Shown here: piece after piece, positions 8,659 through 19,768 of the stretch
Position numbering within the stretch: position 1 is the first letter of the stretch
How the letters are laid out: every line of letters begins with the position of its first letter
NCBI RefSeq assembly: GCF_009604385.1
Contig: NZ_WEGJ01000027.1
Coordinates: 1-64,000 of the forward strand
DNA: 64,000 nucleotides
DNA from: Streptomyces smaragdinus
GTDB taxonomy: Bacteria; Actinomycetota; Actinomycetes; Streptomycetales; Streptomycetaceae
Direction of reading: 5' to 3'
Translations under genes and position numbers: made by a program
The notes under the pieces: generated by a model
What the model was told of the DNA's origin: nothing
What the model saw: the letters and a program-made list of their open reading frames with translations, nothing else
Databases searched by the model: none

Positions 8659-9920
8659 GCCCGCAGCCGCCCCGCGACGACCGCCGATCCCCCGGCGGCC
8701 TCGCGGGGCGCCTTGGCTTTCCCGCCCGCGGGTGCCGCCGCCATGTAGTCCTTCCAGCCGTCCACCGGCGCCTGCCCCACGTCGAGCTTGCGCAGCTTCG
8801 CCAGCACCGCCGGGTCCTGGGCGTCGAGCCAGTCCGCCAGCTGCCGGAACGACACGCAGCGGACCTCCGCCCGGCGGCACACCGTACGGATGGTCTGCTC
8901 GACGGCGCGCATGTACGCGCCGCCGTTCCAGCTCTCGAAATGGTTGCCGACGACGAGCGGAGCGCGGTTGCCGTTGTAGGCGCGTTCGAATCCGGCGAGC
9001 AGTCCTTCGCGCATCTGCTTCTCGTACGCGGCGTGCTGCTCGACGGGCGCGGCGGCGGAGCCCGACTGGTTGCTCATGAAGTTGTAGTCCATGCTGATGA
9101 CTTCGAAGCTGCGGCCGGGGAACGGCACGTTCTGCAGGGACAGATCCCAGATGCCGTGCCGCTTCGACGGCCAGACCTGGCTGTTGACGCCGCTGGAGTC
9201 GTAGCGGAAGCCCATGTCCTCGGCCGCCTTCATCAGGTTCTTCTGCCCCTCGAGGCAGGGCGCGCGGCCGCCGGCGAGCTCGCGTTCGTAGTCGAAGGGC
9301 AGCGGATCGGCGTCCGTCCAGCCGGTGTTGGTCTTCCACCGTTCGACGAACTGCTTGGCCTGCTGGATCTCGCTCTTCCACTGGTCGACGGTCCAGCCGC
9401 CGACGCCCGTCGGGCCGCAGAAGTGGCCGTTGAAGTGGGTGCCGATCTCGCTGCCCTCCTCCCAGGCCAGCCGCATCTGTTCGATGGTCGCGCGGACCTG
9501 GTCCTTGTCCAGGAAGCCGATGTCGGAGGAGCCGCGGGGGTGGCCGGGCGGCTCGTACCTCATCCGCTGGGAGCGGGGCAGGACGTACACGCCGCTGACG
9601 AAGTACGTCATCGCGGCGTTGCTCTCGCGCGCCACCTCGCGGAAGTGGCTGAACAACTGCTGGCCGTCCTCGCCGGCGCCGTCCCAGGAGAAGACGACGA
9701 ACTGCGGCGGGCGCTCGCCGGGCGCGAGCTTCGTGACCGGGGGCTGGTTCGGCTGGCGGCCGGTGAACGCCGTCGAGCCGTCGCCGATGAGGCGCATCGG
9801 GCGGTTCGCCGCCTTGTCGTCCCCGCTTCCCGCGCCGGTGGAGCAGCCGGTGGCCGACGCCCCCAGCGCCGCCGCCGCGCAGATACCGATCGCCGCTCGC
9901 CATGTTCTGTACAAGGTCAC
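8646..9920 (-). CDS. Secreted lipoprotein related to polysaccharide deacetylases
   Basis: About 424 residues. The N-terminal signal ends in a lipobox (GASATGC, lipidated Cys near residue 26), so the protein should be membrane-tethered outside the cell. FSWDGAG near residue 75 and EIGTHFNGHFCG occupy the positions of the NodB TFDDGP and HxxxH motifs. Typical catalytic Asp pairs are altered, so activity is uncertain. The C-terminal VVGNHFESWNGGAYMRAVEQ block is characteristic. A GTG at 9920 and a TTG six bases later are both possible starts, with GGGAAGAGGGA just upstream. Confidence 0.65.
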   Translation of the reverse strand: MTLYRTWRAAIGICAAAALGASATGCSTGAGSGDDKAANRPMRLIGDGSTAFTGRQPNQPPVTKLAPGERPPQFVVFSWDGAGEDGQQLFSHFREVARESNAAMTYFVSGVYVLPRSQRMRYEPPGHPRGSSDIGFLDKDQVRATIEQMRLAWEEGSEIGTHFNGHFCGPTGVGGWTVDQWKSEIQQAKQFVERWKTNTGWTDADPLPFDYERELAGGRAPCLEGQKNLMKAAEDMGFRYDSSGVNSQVWPSKRHGIWDLSLQNVPFPGRSFEVISMDYNFMSNQSGSAAAPVEQHAAYEKQMREGLLAGFERAYNGNRAPLVVGNHFESWNGGAYMRAVEQTIRTVCRRAEVRCVSFRQLADWLDAQDPAVLAKLRKLDVGQAPVDGWKDYMAAAPAGGKAKAPREAAGGSAVVAGRLRAQAG

Positions 9921-10212
9921 TCCCTCTTCCCTGGGCGCCACCACCGACGCGCCATTGACCCGAATGGCTTATTCCGGGGACGCGAATTGACGCGAACCCA
10001 TGAAAGAGGGATAACCAGTAATTCGGATTATTCTTCTTGATTCACTCGATAGGCGGATCGAATGAGCCAGACGGCCGAAAAGTCTGGGTGAGCTCTTTAC
10101 CGGGCATTACGATTCATTTACCGAGACTTAAGAGTCACCAGACCGTTACGCACCGTGACTGATCGCCCGTCCGATCACCGGACGGCCCGTCCCCGCCGAG
10201 GAGACGCCAGCC

Positions 10213-12435
10213 ATGCCTGCCCGACGCCGTATCCGACTCGCGGATCTGTCCGCCTCGATCACCGTCTTCCTCATCGCCCTCCCCCTGTCCCTGGGCATCG
10301 CCCTGGCCACGGGCGCCCCGCTGCAGGCCGGACTGGTGGCCGCCGCCGTGGGCGGACTGGTCGCCGGCCGGTTCGGCGGCGCCCCGCTGCAGGTCAGCGG
10401 GCCGGCCGCCGGTCTGACCGTTATCACCGCCGATCTGATCCACCAGTACGGCTGGCCGACCGCCTGCGCCGTGACCGCCGTCGCCGGCGCCGTCCAGCTG
10501 CTGCTCGGCCGGCTGCGGGTGGCACGCTCGGCGCTGGCCGTCAGCCCGTCGATCGTGCACGGGATGCTCGCCGGTATCGGCGTCACGATCGCGATCGCAC
10601 AGCTGCACATCGTGCTCGGCGGCAGCCCGCAGTCCTTCCCCGTCGCCAACGCCCTCGCGCTGCCGGACCAGTTGGCGCGCCTGCATCCCGTCTCGCTGTC
10701 GGTGAGCCTGCTCGTCGTCGCCGTCCTGCTGCTGTGGCCGAGGCTGCCCGGGCGGGGCGGGCGGTGGCTGCGTACGGTGCCAGCGGCCCTCGCGGCCGTC
10801 GGTCTGGCGACGGGGCTGACGGTGCTCACGGGGCTGTCGCTGCCGCGGGTGGAGCTGCCGTCGTGGAGTACGCACGCGCTGGCGGAGATGCCGCGCGGGC
10901 CCGTCCTGGGGCTGACCGCCGCGGTGCTGACGATGACCCTCGTGGCGAGCGTGGAGTCGCTGCTGTCGGCCGTGGCGGTGGACCGGCTGGCCGCCGCCCG
11001 GCCCGACGGGAAGGACCTCCCGAAGGCCGATCTGGACAAGGAGCTGCGCGGCCAGGGGCTGGCCAATCTGACGTCCGGTCTGCTCGGCGGGCTGCCCGTC
11101 ACCGGGGTCGCGGTACGCAGCGCGGCGAACTGCGCGGCGGGGGCCGTGACCCGCGACTCCGCCGTCCTGCACGGGGTGTGGGTGCTGATCGCGGCCGGGC
11201 TGCTCACGGGGGTACTCGAGTTCATCCCGCTGGCCGCCCTCGCCGCGCTGGTGATGGTCGTCGGCGTACAGATGGTCAAGCTCAGCCATGTGCGCACCGT
11301 CCGCAGGCACCGCGAGCTGGCGGTGTACGCGACGACGCTCGCCGGCGTGGTGCTCCTCGGCGTCCTCGAGGGGGTCGCCGCCGGGATCGCGGTCGCCGTC
11401 GCGGTGGCGCTGCACCGGCTGGCGCGGACCCGGGTGACGGTGGAGGAGGGCGAGCGCGGGCATCACGTACGGGTGCGGGGCCAGCTGACGTTCCTCGCCG
11501 TACCGCGGCTGACCCGGGCGCTGGCCCAGGTGCCCGCCGGCGCGGCGGCGTCGGTGGAGCTCACCGGGTCGTTCATGGACCACGCGGCGTACGAGGCGCT
11601 GCGGGAATGGCGCCGGGCCCATCTGGCGCGCGGCGGTACGGCACGGCTGGCGTCCGGCGCCGGGCTGCCGGTGGTCACCGAGTGCGGTGGGCACCACTGC
11701 CGGCCGTGGATCCCCTGGCACAACCACGCGTGCCTGCGGACGGACGGCGACACGGCGGCGCCCACCCTGCTCAGCGGGGTGAGCAACTTCCAGCGCGCCA
11801 CCGCCCCGCTGGTGCGCGAGGAGCTGGCGCGGCTGGCGCGGGAGGGGCAGCGGCCGGGGCACCTCTTCCTCACCTGCGCGGACTCCCGGCTGGTGACGAG
11901 CATGATCACCTCCAGTGGGCCGGGTGATCTGTTCACCGTCCGCAATGTGGGCAACCTGGTGCCGCTGCCCGGCCGGGAGGACTCCGTCGCGGCGGCCATC
12001 GAGTACGCCGTCGAGGTGCTGCGCGTCGGTTCGATCACCGTCTGCGGACACTCCGGCTGCGGCGCGATGCAGGCGCTGCTCGCCGCCCCCGCGGGTCCGG
12101 CGCGGACCCCGCTGCAGCGGTGGCTGGAGCACGCGGCGCCGAGCCTGGCCCGTACCGGCCCGCTGATCGCGCACCGGCCGCATCTGGACGACGTCGAGGC
12201 GCTGAGCCTGGCCAACGTCGTCCAGCAGCTGAACCATCTGCTCGCGCACGCCTGTGTGGCCGCGGCGGTGGCCGCCGGACGGCTGTCCCTGCACGGCATG
12301 TACTTCCACGTGGGAGAGGCGCAGGCCTATGTACTGGAGGCGCCGGGCGGACACTTCCGGGCAGTGAGCCCGGACACAGTTTCGAAGGCGGGACCCGGTG
12401 AGGGCCCGCAACCGTTGCCCGGGGCGGCACTCTGA
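10213..12435 (+). CDS. SulP anion transporter fused to beta-carbonic anhydrase
   Basis: 740-residue fusion. Residues 1-~400 are a SulP/SLC26 membrane domain with many hydrophobic helices and the PLQVSGPAAGLTV signature. A linker follows, then a beta-class carbonic anhydrase domain (~520-725) with zinc ligands in TCADSRL (~554) and GHSGCGAM (~612). SulP-carbonic anhydrase fusions are predicted bicarbonate or anion uptake systems that convert the substrate at the inner face. The linker segment GHHCRPWIPWHNHACLR is unusually His/Cys rich. A single gene with its own promoter region upstream. Confidence 0.9.
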   Translation: MPARRRIRLADLSASITVFLIALPLSLGIALATGAPLQAGLVAAAVGGLVAGRFGGAPLQVSGPAAGLTVITADLIHQYGWPTACAVTAVAGAVQLLLGRLRVARSALAVSPSIVHGMLAGIGVTIAIAQLHIVLGGSPQSFPVANALALPDQLARLHPVSLSVSLLVVAVLLLWPRLPGRGGRWLRTVPAALAAVGLATGLTVLTGLSLPRVELPSWSTHALAEMPRGPVLGLTAAVLTMTLVASVESLLSAVAVDRLAAARPDGKDLPKADLDKELRGQGLANLTSGLLGGLPVTGVAVRSAANCAAGAVTRDSAVLHGVWVLIAAGLLTGVLEFIPLAALAALVMVVGVQMVKLSHVRTVRRHRELAVYATTLAGVVLLGVLEGVAAGIAVAVAVALHRLARTRVTVEEGERGHHVRVRGQLTFLAVPRLTRALAQVPAGAAASVELTGSFMDHAAYEALREWRRAHLARGGTARLASGAGLPVVTECGGHHCRPWIPWHNHACLRTDGDTAAPTLLSGVSNFQRATAPLVREELARLAREGQRPGHLFLTCADSRLVTSMITSSGPGDLFTVRNVGNLVPLPGREDSVAAAIEYAVEVLRVGSITVCGHSGCGAMQALLAAPAGPARTPLQRWLEHAAPSLARTGPLIAHRPHLDDVEALSLANVVQQLNHLLAHACVAAAVAAGRLSLHGMYFHVGEAQAYVLEAPGGHFRAVSPDTVSKAGPGEGPQPLPGAAL

Positions 12436-12543
12436 CGGGTTAAAGGTCTAAACCATTTTATCCACAGGCCCTTGTCAGGGACTCCCGTGGACTGATGAGC
12501 TAGGCCCGGGACACAACCGGACACCCCGCATGAGGGAGCAGTC

Positions 12544-14499
<1,956 letters not shown>

Positions 14500-14522
14500 C
14501 GGGTCCGTTCCCCGGCCCCGGT

Positions 14523-14557
14523 AGGGGGCACTCCCGCGCTGCGGGGGTGCCCCCTTT
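14523..14557 (+). terminator. Rho-independent-type terminator after acsA
   Basis: AGGGGGCAC pairs with GTGCCCCCT, with an inner CCCGC/GCGGG extension, followed by a short T run. Located 24 bp after the acsA stop. Confidence 0.85.
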
Positions 14558-14702
14558 GTCCTTACGGTGGGGTTCCCGACGATCAGTGGGCGCCCTGTAG
14601 AGTGCGATGGAATAGCAAGGCAACGGTAAAGGGCGCGCCGGGAAGTCTGGTCGGCACACGTCACACGTGTATCCGGCCGACGACCGCCCAGGAGGCTCCA
14701 CC

Positions 14703-16103
14703 GTGCCCGCGCCCCACCGCCGTGCCGAGATGTTCGGGCGCCAGCCCCTGCGGGAGCGCCGTTTCGTCACCGACGCGCTGCGCACCGAGACCGTCGGCGG
14801 CGTGCTGCTGCTGGTCTCAGCCGTGGCCGCCGTAGTCCTCGCCAACTCCGACGCCGCCGGCTGGTACGAGAGCGTCAAGCACCACGAGATCGGGCCGAGC
14901 ACGCTGGGCCTGCACATCGACGTCGCGGACTGGGCCAAGGACGGCCTGCTGACCGTCTTCTTCTTCGTCGCCGGCATCGAACTCAAGCGCGAGCTGGTGA
15001 CCGGCGAGCTACGCGACCGGCGGACGGCGGCCCTGCCCGTCGTCGCCGCGCTCTGCGGCATGGCCGTCCCGGCGCTCGTCTATCTCGCCGTCAACGTCCT
15101 CGCCGGCGGCTCGCCGGCCGGCTGGGCCATTCCCACCGCCACCGACATCGCCTTCGCCCTGACCGTGCTCGCCGTCATCGGCAGCTCGCTGCCCTCCGCC
15201 CTGCGCGCCTTCCTGCTGACCCTCGCGGTGGCCGACGACCTCTTCGCGATCCTGATCATCGCGGTCTTCTTCACCTCGGACATCAACCTCGCGGCGCTCG
15301 GACTGTCCGTCGCCGGACTGGTCCTCTTCCGGCTCCTGCACCGCGCGGGCGTGCACGGCTGGTACATCTACGTGCCGCTGGCCCTGGTGATCTGGACGCT
15401 GATGCACGAGAGCGGCGTCCACCCCACGGTGGCCGGTGTCGCCATGGGCCTGATGCTGCGCGTCACCGTGGATCCGGGTGAGCGGGAATCACCCGCCGAA
15501 CGCATCGAGCATCTGGTCCGCCCCGTGTCCGCCGGTCTGGCGGTGCCCGCCTTCGCCTTCTTCGCCGCCGGCGTCTCCGTCGGCGGCAAGTCACTGGCCG
15601 GCGTCTTCGGCAACCCCGAGCCGCTCGGCGTCTTCCTCGGCCTCTTCCTCGGCAAGATGGCCGGCATCCTCGGCGGCTCCTGGCTGACCGCCCGGTTCAC
15701 CCGGGCGAACCTCAGCGAGGAACTCCAATGGGCGGACGTCGCGGCCGTATCCATGCTGTCCGGAATCGGCTTCACCGTGTCCCTGCTCATCAGCGAGCTG
15801 GCCTTCGAGGACGACCCGGCACTGGCCGTGCAGACCAAGGCGGCTGTCCTCACCGGCTCCCTGGCGGCAGCCCTGGTGGCCTGTGTGCTGCTGAAATGGC
15901 GCGATCACATCTACCGGGAGCTGTCCGTCGAGGAGAATCTGGACGAGGATATGTCGGGTATTCCCGATATCTACGAACAAGACGATCCGGAGTACCACCG
16001 GCGCATGATCGCCCTGTACGAGGCAAAGCTCGCCGAGCACCGCAAGTGGTTGGAAACGTACCCTGGCGGCCACGACACCGACGACACACGGCATGATGAG
16101 TAG
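14703..16103 (+). CDS. nhaA: Na+/H+ antiporter NhaA
   Basis: 466-residue polytopic NhaA exchanger. Family landmarks are FFFVAGIELKREL, the PTATDIAFALTVLAVIG stretch carrying the first conserved Asp, and VADDLFAILIIAVFF with the paired Asp of the ion site. The GTG at 14703 is preceded by a strong AGGAGG seven bases upstream. The C-terminal ~60 residues form a charged cytoplasmic tail (EENLDEDMSGIPDIYEQDD), longer than in E. coli. It exports Na+ in exchange for H+. Confidence 0.92.
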   Translation: MPAPHRRAEMFGRQPLRERRFVTDALRTETVGGVLLLVSAVAAVVLANSDAAGWYESVKHHEIGPSTLGLHIDVADWAKDGLLTVFFFVAGIELKRELVTGELRDRRTAALPVVAALCGMAVPALVYLAVNVLAGGSPAGWAIPTATDIAFALTVLAVIGSSLPSALRAFLLTLAVADDLFAILIIAVFFTSDINLAALGLSVAGLVLFRLLHRAGVHGWYIYVPLALVIWTLMHESGVHPTVAGVAMGLMLRVTVDPGERESPAERIEHLVRPVSAGLAVPAFAFFAAGVSVGGKSLAGVFGNPEPLGVFLGLFLGKMAGILGGSWLTARFTRANLSEELQWADVAAVSMLSGIGFTVSLLISELAFEDDPALAVQTKAAVLTGSLAAALVACVLLKWRDHIYRELSVEENLDEDMSGIPDIYEQDDPEYHRRMIALYEAKLAEHRKWLETYPGGHDTDDTRHDE

Positions 16104-16137
16104 CCCTACCGGGCCGTAAGGAAGAGGGATCGTAGCG

Positions 16138-16599
16138 ATGGGTGCCCCTGCCGACGAGCACGTGGAGCGCAGCCTGGGACAGCTGGTGGCCGCGGCCACC
16201 GAGGACATGTCCGCGCTGATCCATGACGAGATCTCCCTGGCCAAGGCCGAACTGCGCCAGGACGTGAAGAGGGCGGGCATCGGCAGCGGCGCCGCGATCG
16301 CCGGCGGCGCGCTGATCCTCTTCGGCATCCCGGTGCTGAGCTTCGGCGCGGCATACGGACTGCACACGACAGGCCTGTGGCTGTGGGCGTGTTTCCTTGC
16401 CGTCTTCCTCGCCCATGTCCTGCTCGGCGCGCTGGTCCTGCTCATCGGCGTGCGGTTCTTCAAGAAGGTCAACAAGCCGGAGAAGACGATCACTTCGGTG
16501 AAGGAGACCGTACAGGTGTTCTCAGAGGTACGTCCGGGAGGGCGTCGTTCTCAGGACGGACACGTGCACCCGGACGATCTGACACGCTCGGTGTCATGA
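16138..16599 (+). CDS. Phage holin family / Rv3669-like membrane protein
   Basis: 153 residues with an amphipathic N-terminus and two hydrophobic helices (~52-76 and ~82-108), matching the actinobacterial holin-X family. Despite the name this is a housekeeping membrane protein of the MarP neighbourhood. GGAAGAGGGATC precedes the ATG. It overlaps the next gene by 4 bp (ATGA), so the two are coupled, as are Rv3669 and ephE. Confidence 0.8.
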   Translation: MGAPADEHVERSLGQLVAAATEDMSALIHDEISLAKAELRQDVKRAGIGSGAAIAGGALILFGIPVLSFGAAYGLHTTGLWLWACFLAVFLAHVLLGALVLLIGVRFFKKVNKPEKTITSVKETVQVFSEVRPGGRRSQDGHVHPDDLTRSVS

Positions 16600-17522
16600 C
16601 AGTCCCCGCGCCCCTGGCCCAGGCCATAAAGCTCGACGGCCCCTGGACGCACCGCGATGTCGCCGCCAACGGCGCCCGGTTCCACATCGCCGAGGCCGGT
16701 GACGGCCCGCTGGTGCTGCTGCTGCACGGCTTCCCGCAGTTCTGGTGGAGCTGGCGGCATCAGATGACCGCCCTCGCCGACGCCGGCTACCGGGCGGTGG
16801 CCATGGACCTGCGCGGCATCGGCGGCAGCGACCGCACCCCGCGCGGCTACGACCCGGCCAATCTGGCGCTCGACGTCACCGGCGTCATCCGCTCGCTGGG
16901 CGAGCCGGACGCGGCGCTCGTCGGCCACGACCTGGGCGGCTATCTGGCCTGGACAGCCGCCGTGATGCGCCCCGCGCTGGTCCGCCGCCTCGCGGTCGTC
17001 TCGATGCCCCATCCCCGGCGCTGGCGCTCGGCGCTGGTGGGGGACCGCAAGCAGACGGCGGCGAGCTCGTACATATGGGGCTTCCAGCGGCCGTGGCTGC
17101 CCGAGCGGCAGCTCGTCGCGGACGACGCGGCGCTGGTCGGCCGGCTGATCCGGGACTGGTCCGGGCCCAGCCGGCCCGACGACAAGGCCGTCGACGCCTA
17201 TCGCCGGGCCATGCTGATCCCGTCCACCGCGCACTGCGCGATCGAGCCGTACCGCTGGCTGGTGCGCTCCCTCGCCCGGCCGGACGGGGTGCAGTTCAAC
17301 CGGCGGATGAAACGGCCCGTACGCGTACCGACCCTGCATCTGCACGGGTCACTCGATCCGGTGATGCGCACGCGCAGCGCGGCGGGCTCCGGCGAGTACG
17401 TCGAGGCGCCGTACCGGTGGCGGCTCTACGAGGGCGTCGGGCACTTCCCGCACGAGGAGGACCCGGCGTCGGTCTCCGCCGACCTGGTGAACTGGCTGCG
17501 CGATCCGGAGCCCGACCGGTAG
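16596..17522 (+). CDS. Alpha/beta hydrolase, epoxide-hydrolase-like
   Basis: 308-residue alpha/beta hydrolase. The oxyanion-hole segment HGFPQFWWSWRHQ, the nucleophile elbow GHDLGGYLAW (Asp nucleophile, typical of epoxide hydrolases and haloalkane dehalogenases) and the terminal VGHFPHEE histidine are present. Genomic position equals ephE (Rv3670). The natural substrate is unknown. ATGA overlap with the upstream holin-like gene. Confidence 0.85.
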   Translation: MTVPAPLAQAIKLDGPWTHRDVAANGARFHIAEAGDGPLVLLLHGFPQFWWSWRHQMTALADAGYRAVAMDLRGIGGSDRTPRGYDPANLALDVTGVIRSLGEPDAALVGHDLGGYLAWTAAVMRPALVRRLAVVSMPHPRRWRSALVGDRKQTAASSYIWGFQRPWLPERQLVADDAALVGRLIRDWSGPSRPDDKAVDAYRRAMLIPSTAHCAIEPYRWLVRSLARPDGVQFNRRMKRPVRVPTLHLHGSLDPVMRTRSAAGSGEYVEAPYRWRLYEGVGHFPHEEDPASVSADLVNWLRDPEPDR

Positions 17523-17543
17523 CCGGCCGTACGGGGCCCCGGG

Positions 17544-17726
17544 TCAGACGAGACCCCGGGTATGCCGCAGGCGCGCGCTGACCCAGCGCGCGCGGCGGCG
17601 GATGATGTGCGGGATCCCCAGCTGTCCGGCGAAGGAGCCGCCGGCCGGTCCGGCGGAACGCCGGTGCGGCGTCCGGGTCCGGGAGGGTCCTGCGCCTACG
17701 TCGTTGTAGTCATGCGTCCAGCCCAT
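17544..17726 (-). CDS. Small basic protein (60 aa), hypothetical
   Basis: Short reading frame downstream of marP on the same strand, starting MGWTHDYNDVGAGPSRTRT and ending in an Arg-rich helix (HIIRRRARWVSARLRHTRG). It has no clear ribosome-binding site and no recognised family. Included because of its position and compact basic composition; it may not be a gene. Confidence 0.35.
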   Translation of the reverse strand: MGWTHDYNDVGAGPSRTRTPHRRSAGPAGGSFAGQLGIPHIIRRRARWVSARLRHTRGLV

Positions 17727-17832
17727 ACCCCGGACCCTGCCCAGGCCCCCGGGGGCATACACCCTCGATCGGCGGCCAATTGGCCTAGGCGTCCCGCATA
17801 TGTCCATGCGTTCGAATAGCGGACAGGGGTGC

Positions 17833-19041
17833 CTACATGGCGCACGACTGGGTGTCCGCCTGCCGGCCGGCCGTACGGCCCTTCGTCACGTCCGGCCGCA
17901 CCTCGTCGGCCGTGAGCGCGTACCCCGTGTCGTCGTTGTCCAGGGACTTCGCGAAGATCACGCCGGCCACCTGGCCCTGCGGGGTGAGCAGCGGACCGCC
18001 GGAGTTGCCCTGACGGACGAGCGTGAAGAGCGAGTAGATGTCCCGGCTGACCGTGCCCCGCCGGTAGATGTCCGGGCCGCCGGCCTGTATGCGGTCGCGG
18101 ACGCGGGCGGCGCGGACGTCGAAGCCGCCGTTCTCCGGGAAGCCCGCGACGATCGCGTCGTCCCCGGTGGAGGCGTCCCCCGAGGCGAACTTCAGCGCGG
18201 GCGCGCGCAGCTGCGGGACCTCGATGACGGCGATGTCGCGCTCCCAGTCGTACAGCACGACGCGCCCCTCGTAGACCCGGCCCTCGCCGCCGACCTGCAC
18301 CGTCGGCTCGTCGACCCCGCCGACGACGTGGGCGTTGGTCATCACGCGCTGGGGGGCGAAGACGAAGCCCGTGCCCTCCAGGGTCTTGCCGCAGCTGGGG
18401 GCGGAGCCGATCACCTTGACGATGGACTGCTTGGCGCGGGCCACCACCGGCGACCCGACCAGCTTGGGGTCGGGCGCGGGCACGTCGGTGATCTGCTCGC
18501 CCGAGAACGGGGAGAAGACCGACGGGAAGCCGTTGCGCGCCAGGACGTTCGTGAACTCGCTGAACCAGGTGTCCGCCGTCTGCGGCAGCACCTCGTCGAC
18601 CCCGCCCAGCACCTGCGACGACCGCACCTGCTTGCCCAGCCACTGGGCGTTCGCCGCGCCCAGCGCGCTGCCCAGCAGCCACGCCACCAGCAGCATCGCC
18701 GCGACGTTCACCAGCGCACCGCCCGTGGCGTCCAGCGAGCGGGCCGGCGACCAGGTGACGTACCGGCGCAGCTGGTTGCCCAGATGCGTCGTGACCGCCT
18801 GGCCGACGGAAGCGCAGACGATCACCAGTATCACGGCGAACACCGTCGCCATCGGGCCGACCGCGGCGCCGTCCGTGGCGGCGTCCCAGATGACCGGCAG
18901 CAGATAGATGGCGAACAGGCCGCCCCCTATGAAACCGACGACCGAGAGGATGCCGACGATGAAGCCCTGCCGGTAACCGACCACGGCGAACCAGACGGCG
19001 GCCGCCAGCAGAAATATGTCCAGCACGTTCACGCCTGACAC
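17833..19041 (-). CDS. marP: MarP family membrane serine protease
   Basis: 402 residues: four N-terminal membrane helices of the CvpA type (~6-125), then a periplasmic-type trypsin-like domain. The triad is visible as TNAHVV (His ~235), WERDIAVIEV (Asp ~268) and GNSGGPL (Ser ~344). Two Cys (PSCGKT and the C-terminal QSCAM) match the redox-controlled disulfide of M. tuberculosis MarP (Rv3671c), which is needed for acid and oxidative stress resistance. Lies four bases downstream of the CoA pyrophosphatase gene, probably co-transcribed. Confidence 0.9.
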   Translation of the reverse strand: MSGVNVLDIFLLAAAVWFAVVGYRQGFIVGILSVVGFIGGGLFAIYLLPVIWDAATDGAAVGPMATVFAVILVIVCASVGQAVTTHLGNQLRRYVTWSPARSLDATGGALVNVAAMLLVAWLLGSALGAANAQWLGKQVRSSQVLGGVDEVLPQTADTWFSEFTNVLARNGFPSVFSPFSGEQITDVPAPDPKLVGSPVVARAKQSIVKVIGSAPSCGKTLEGTGFVFAPQRVMTNAHVVGGVDEPTVQVGGEGRVYEGRVVLYDWERDIAVIEVPQLRAPALKFASGDASTGDDAIVAGFPENGGFDVRAARVRDRIQAGGPDIYRRGTVSRDIYSLFTLVRQGNSGGPLLTPQGQVAGVIFAKSLDNDDTGYALTADEVRPDVTKGRTAGRQADTQSCAM

Positions 19042-19045
19042 CGTC

Positions 19046-19726
19046 TCACGCGCGCCGGTCCAGGGGCACCTGCCGGGAGGTGTCCCATGTCTCTTCCCAG
19101 CCGCAGTGGTGCAGGATCCGGTCGATCACCCCGGCCGTGAACCCCCACACCAGCGCCCCCTCGACCTCGAAGCCGGGGCCGCGGTAGCCGGAGGGGTGCA
19201 CGGTCGTCGCCCGATTGTCCGGGTTGGTGAGGTCCGCCACCGGGACCGAGAAGACCCGGGCGGTCTCCCGCGGATCGACGGCCCGCACCGGGCTCGGCTC
19301 GCGCCACCAGCCCAGCACCGGCGTGACGACGAAGCCGCTCACCGGGATGTAGAGCCGGGGCAGCACCGCGAAGAGCTGCACGCCCGCCGGGTCCAGCCCC
19401 GTCTCCTCCTCCGCCTCGCGCAGGGCGGCCCGCAGCGGGCCGTCGCCGTCCGGGTCGCCGTCCTCGGGGTCGAGGGCGCCGCCGGGGAAGGACGGCTGCC
19501 CGGCGTGCGAGCGCAGGCTGTGGGCGCGCTCCGTCAGCAGCAGCTCGGGGCCGCGGGAGCCCTGGCCGAAGAGGACGAGGACGGCGGACTGGCGCCCGCC
19601 CTCCGGGGGCGGCAGGAACCGGCTCAGCTGCTCGGGCCGCACCGTACGCGCGGCCTCGGCGACGGGGTCGAGCCACGCCGGGAGGCCGTCGGTGCGCAGG
19701 GCGAGGGTCTCACGGGCGTGCGTCAT
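19046..19726 (-). CDS. CoA pyrophosphatase, NUDIX hydrolase
   Basis: 226 residues with the NUDIX core GALDPEDGD...LREAEEETGLDP preceded by LLLTERAHSLRSHAGQPSFPGG, the UPF0035-type motif of CoA pyrophosphatases. Such enzymes cleave CoA or oxidised CoA to phosphopantetheine and 3',5'-ADP. Synteny equals Rv3672c, between MarP and endonuclease III. Confidence 0.85.
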   Translation of the reverse strand: MTHARETLALRTDGLPAWLDPVAEAARTVRPEQLSRFLPPPEGGRQSAVLVLFGQGSRGPELLLTERAHSLRSHAGQPSFPGGALDPEDGDPDGDGPLRAALREAEEETGLDPAGVQLFAVLPRLYIPVSGFVVTPVLGWWREPSPVRAVDPRETARVFSVPVADLTNPDNRATTVHPSGYRGPGFEVEGALVWGFTAGVIDRILHHCGWEETWDTSRQVPLDRRA

Positions 19727-19768
19727 ACGGCTCCCTGCGCGGTGTACGGGGGCGGGGGACGGCTCGGG

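Noticed and set aside
5241..10158. Shared 14-mer GTTACGCACCGTGA at 5241 and 10145
   Set aside because: Several 14-mer matches are expected by chance in a 64-kb skewed sequence; noted but not treated as a regulon.
16138..16599. Prophage holin
   Set aside because: The family name is misleading; gene order shows a housekeeping MarP-neighbourhood protein and no other phage genes are present.
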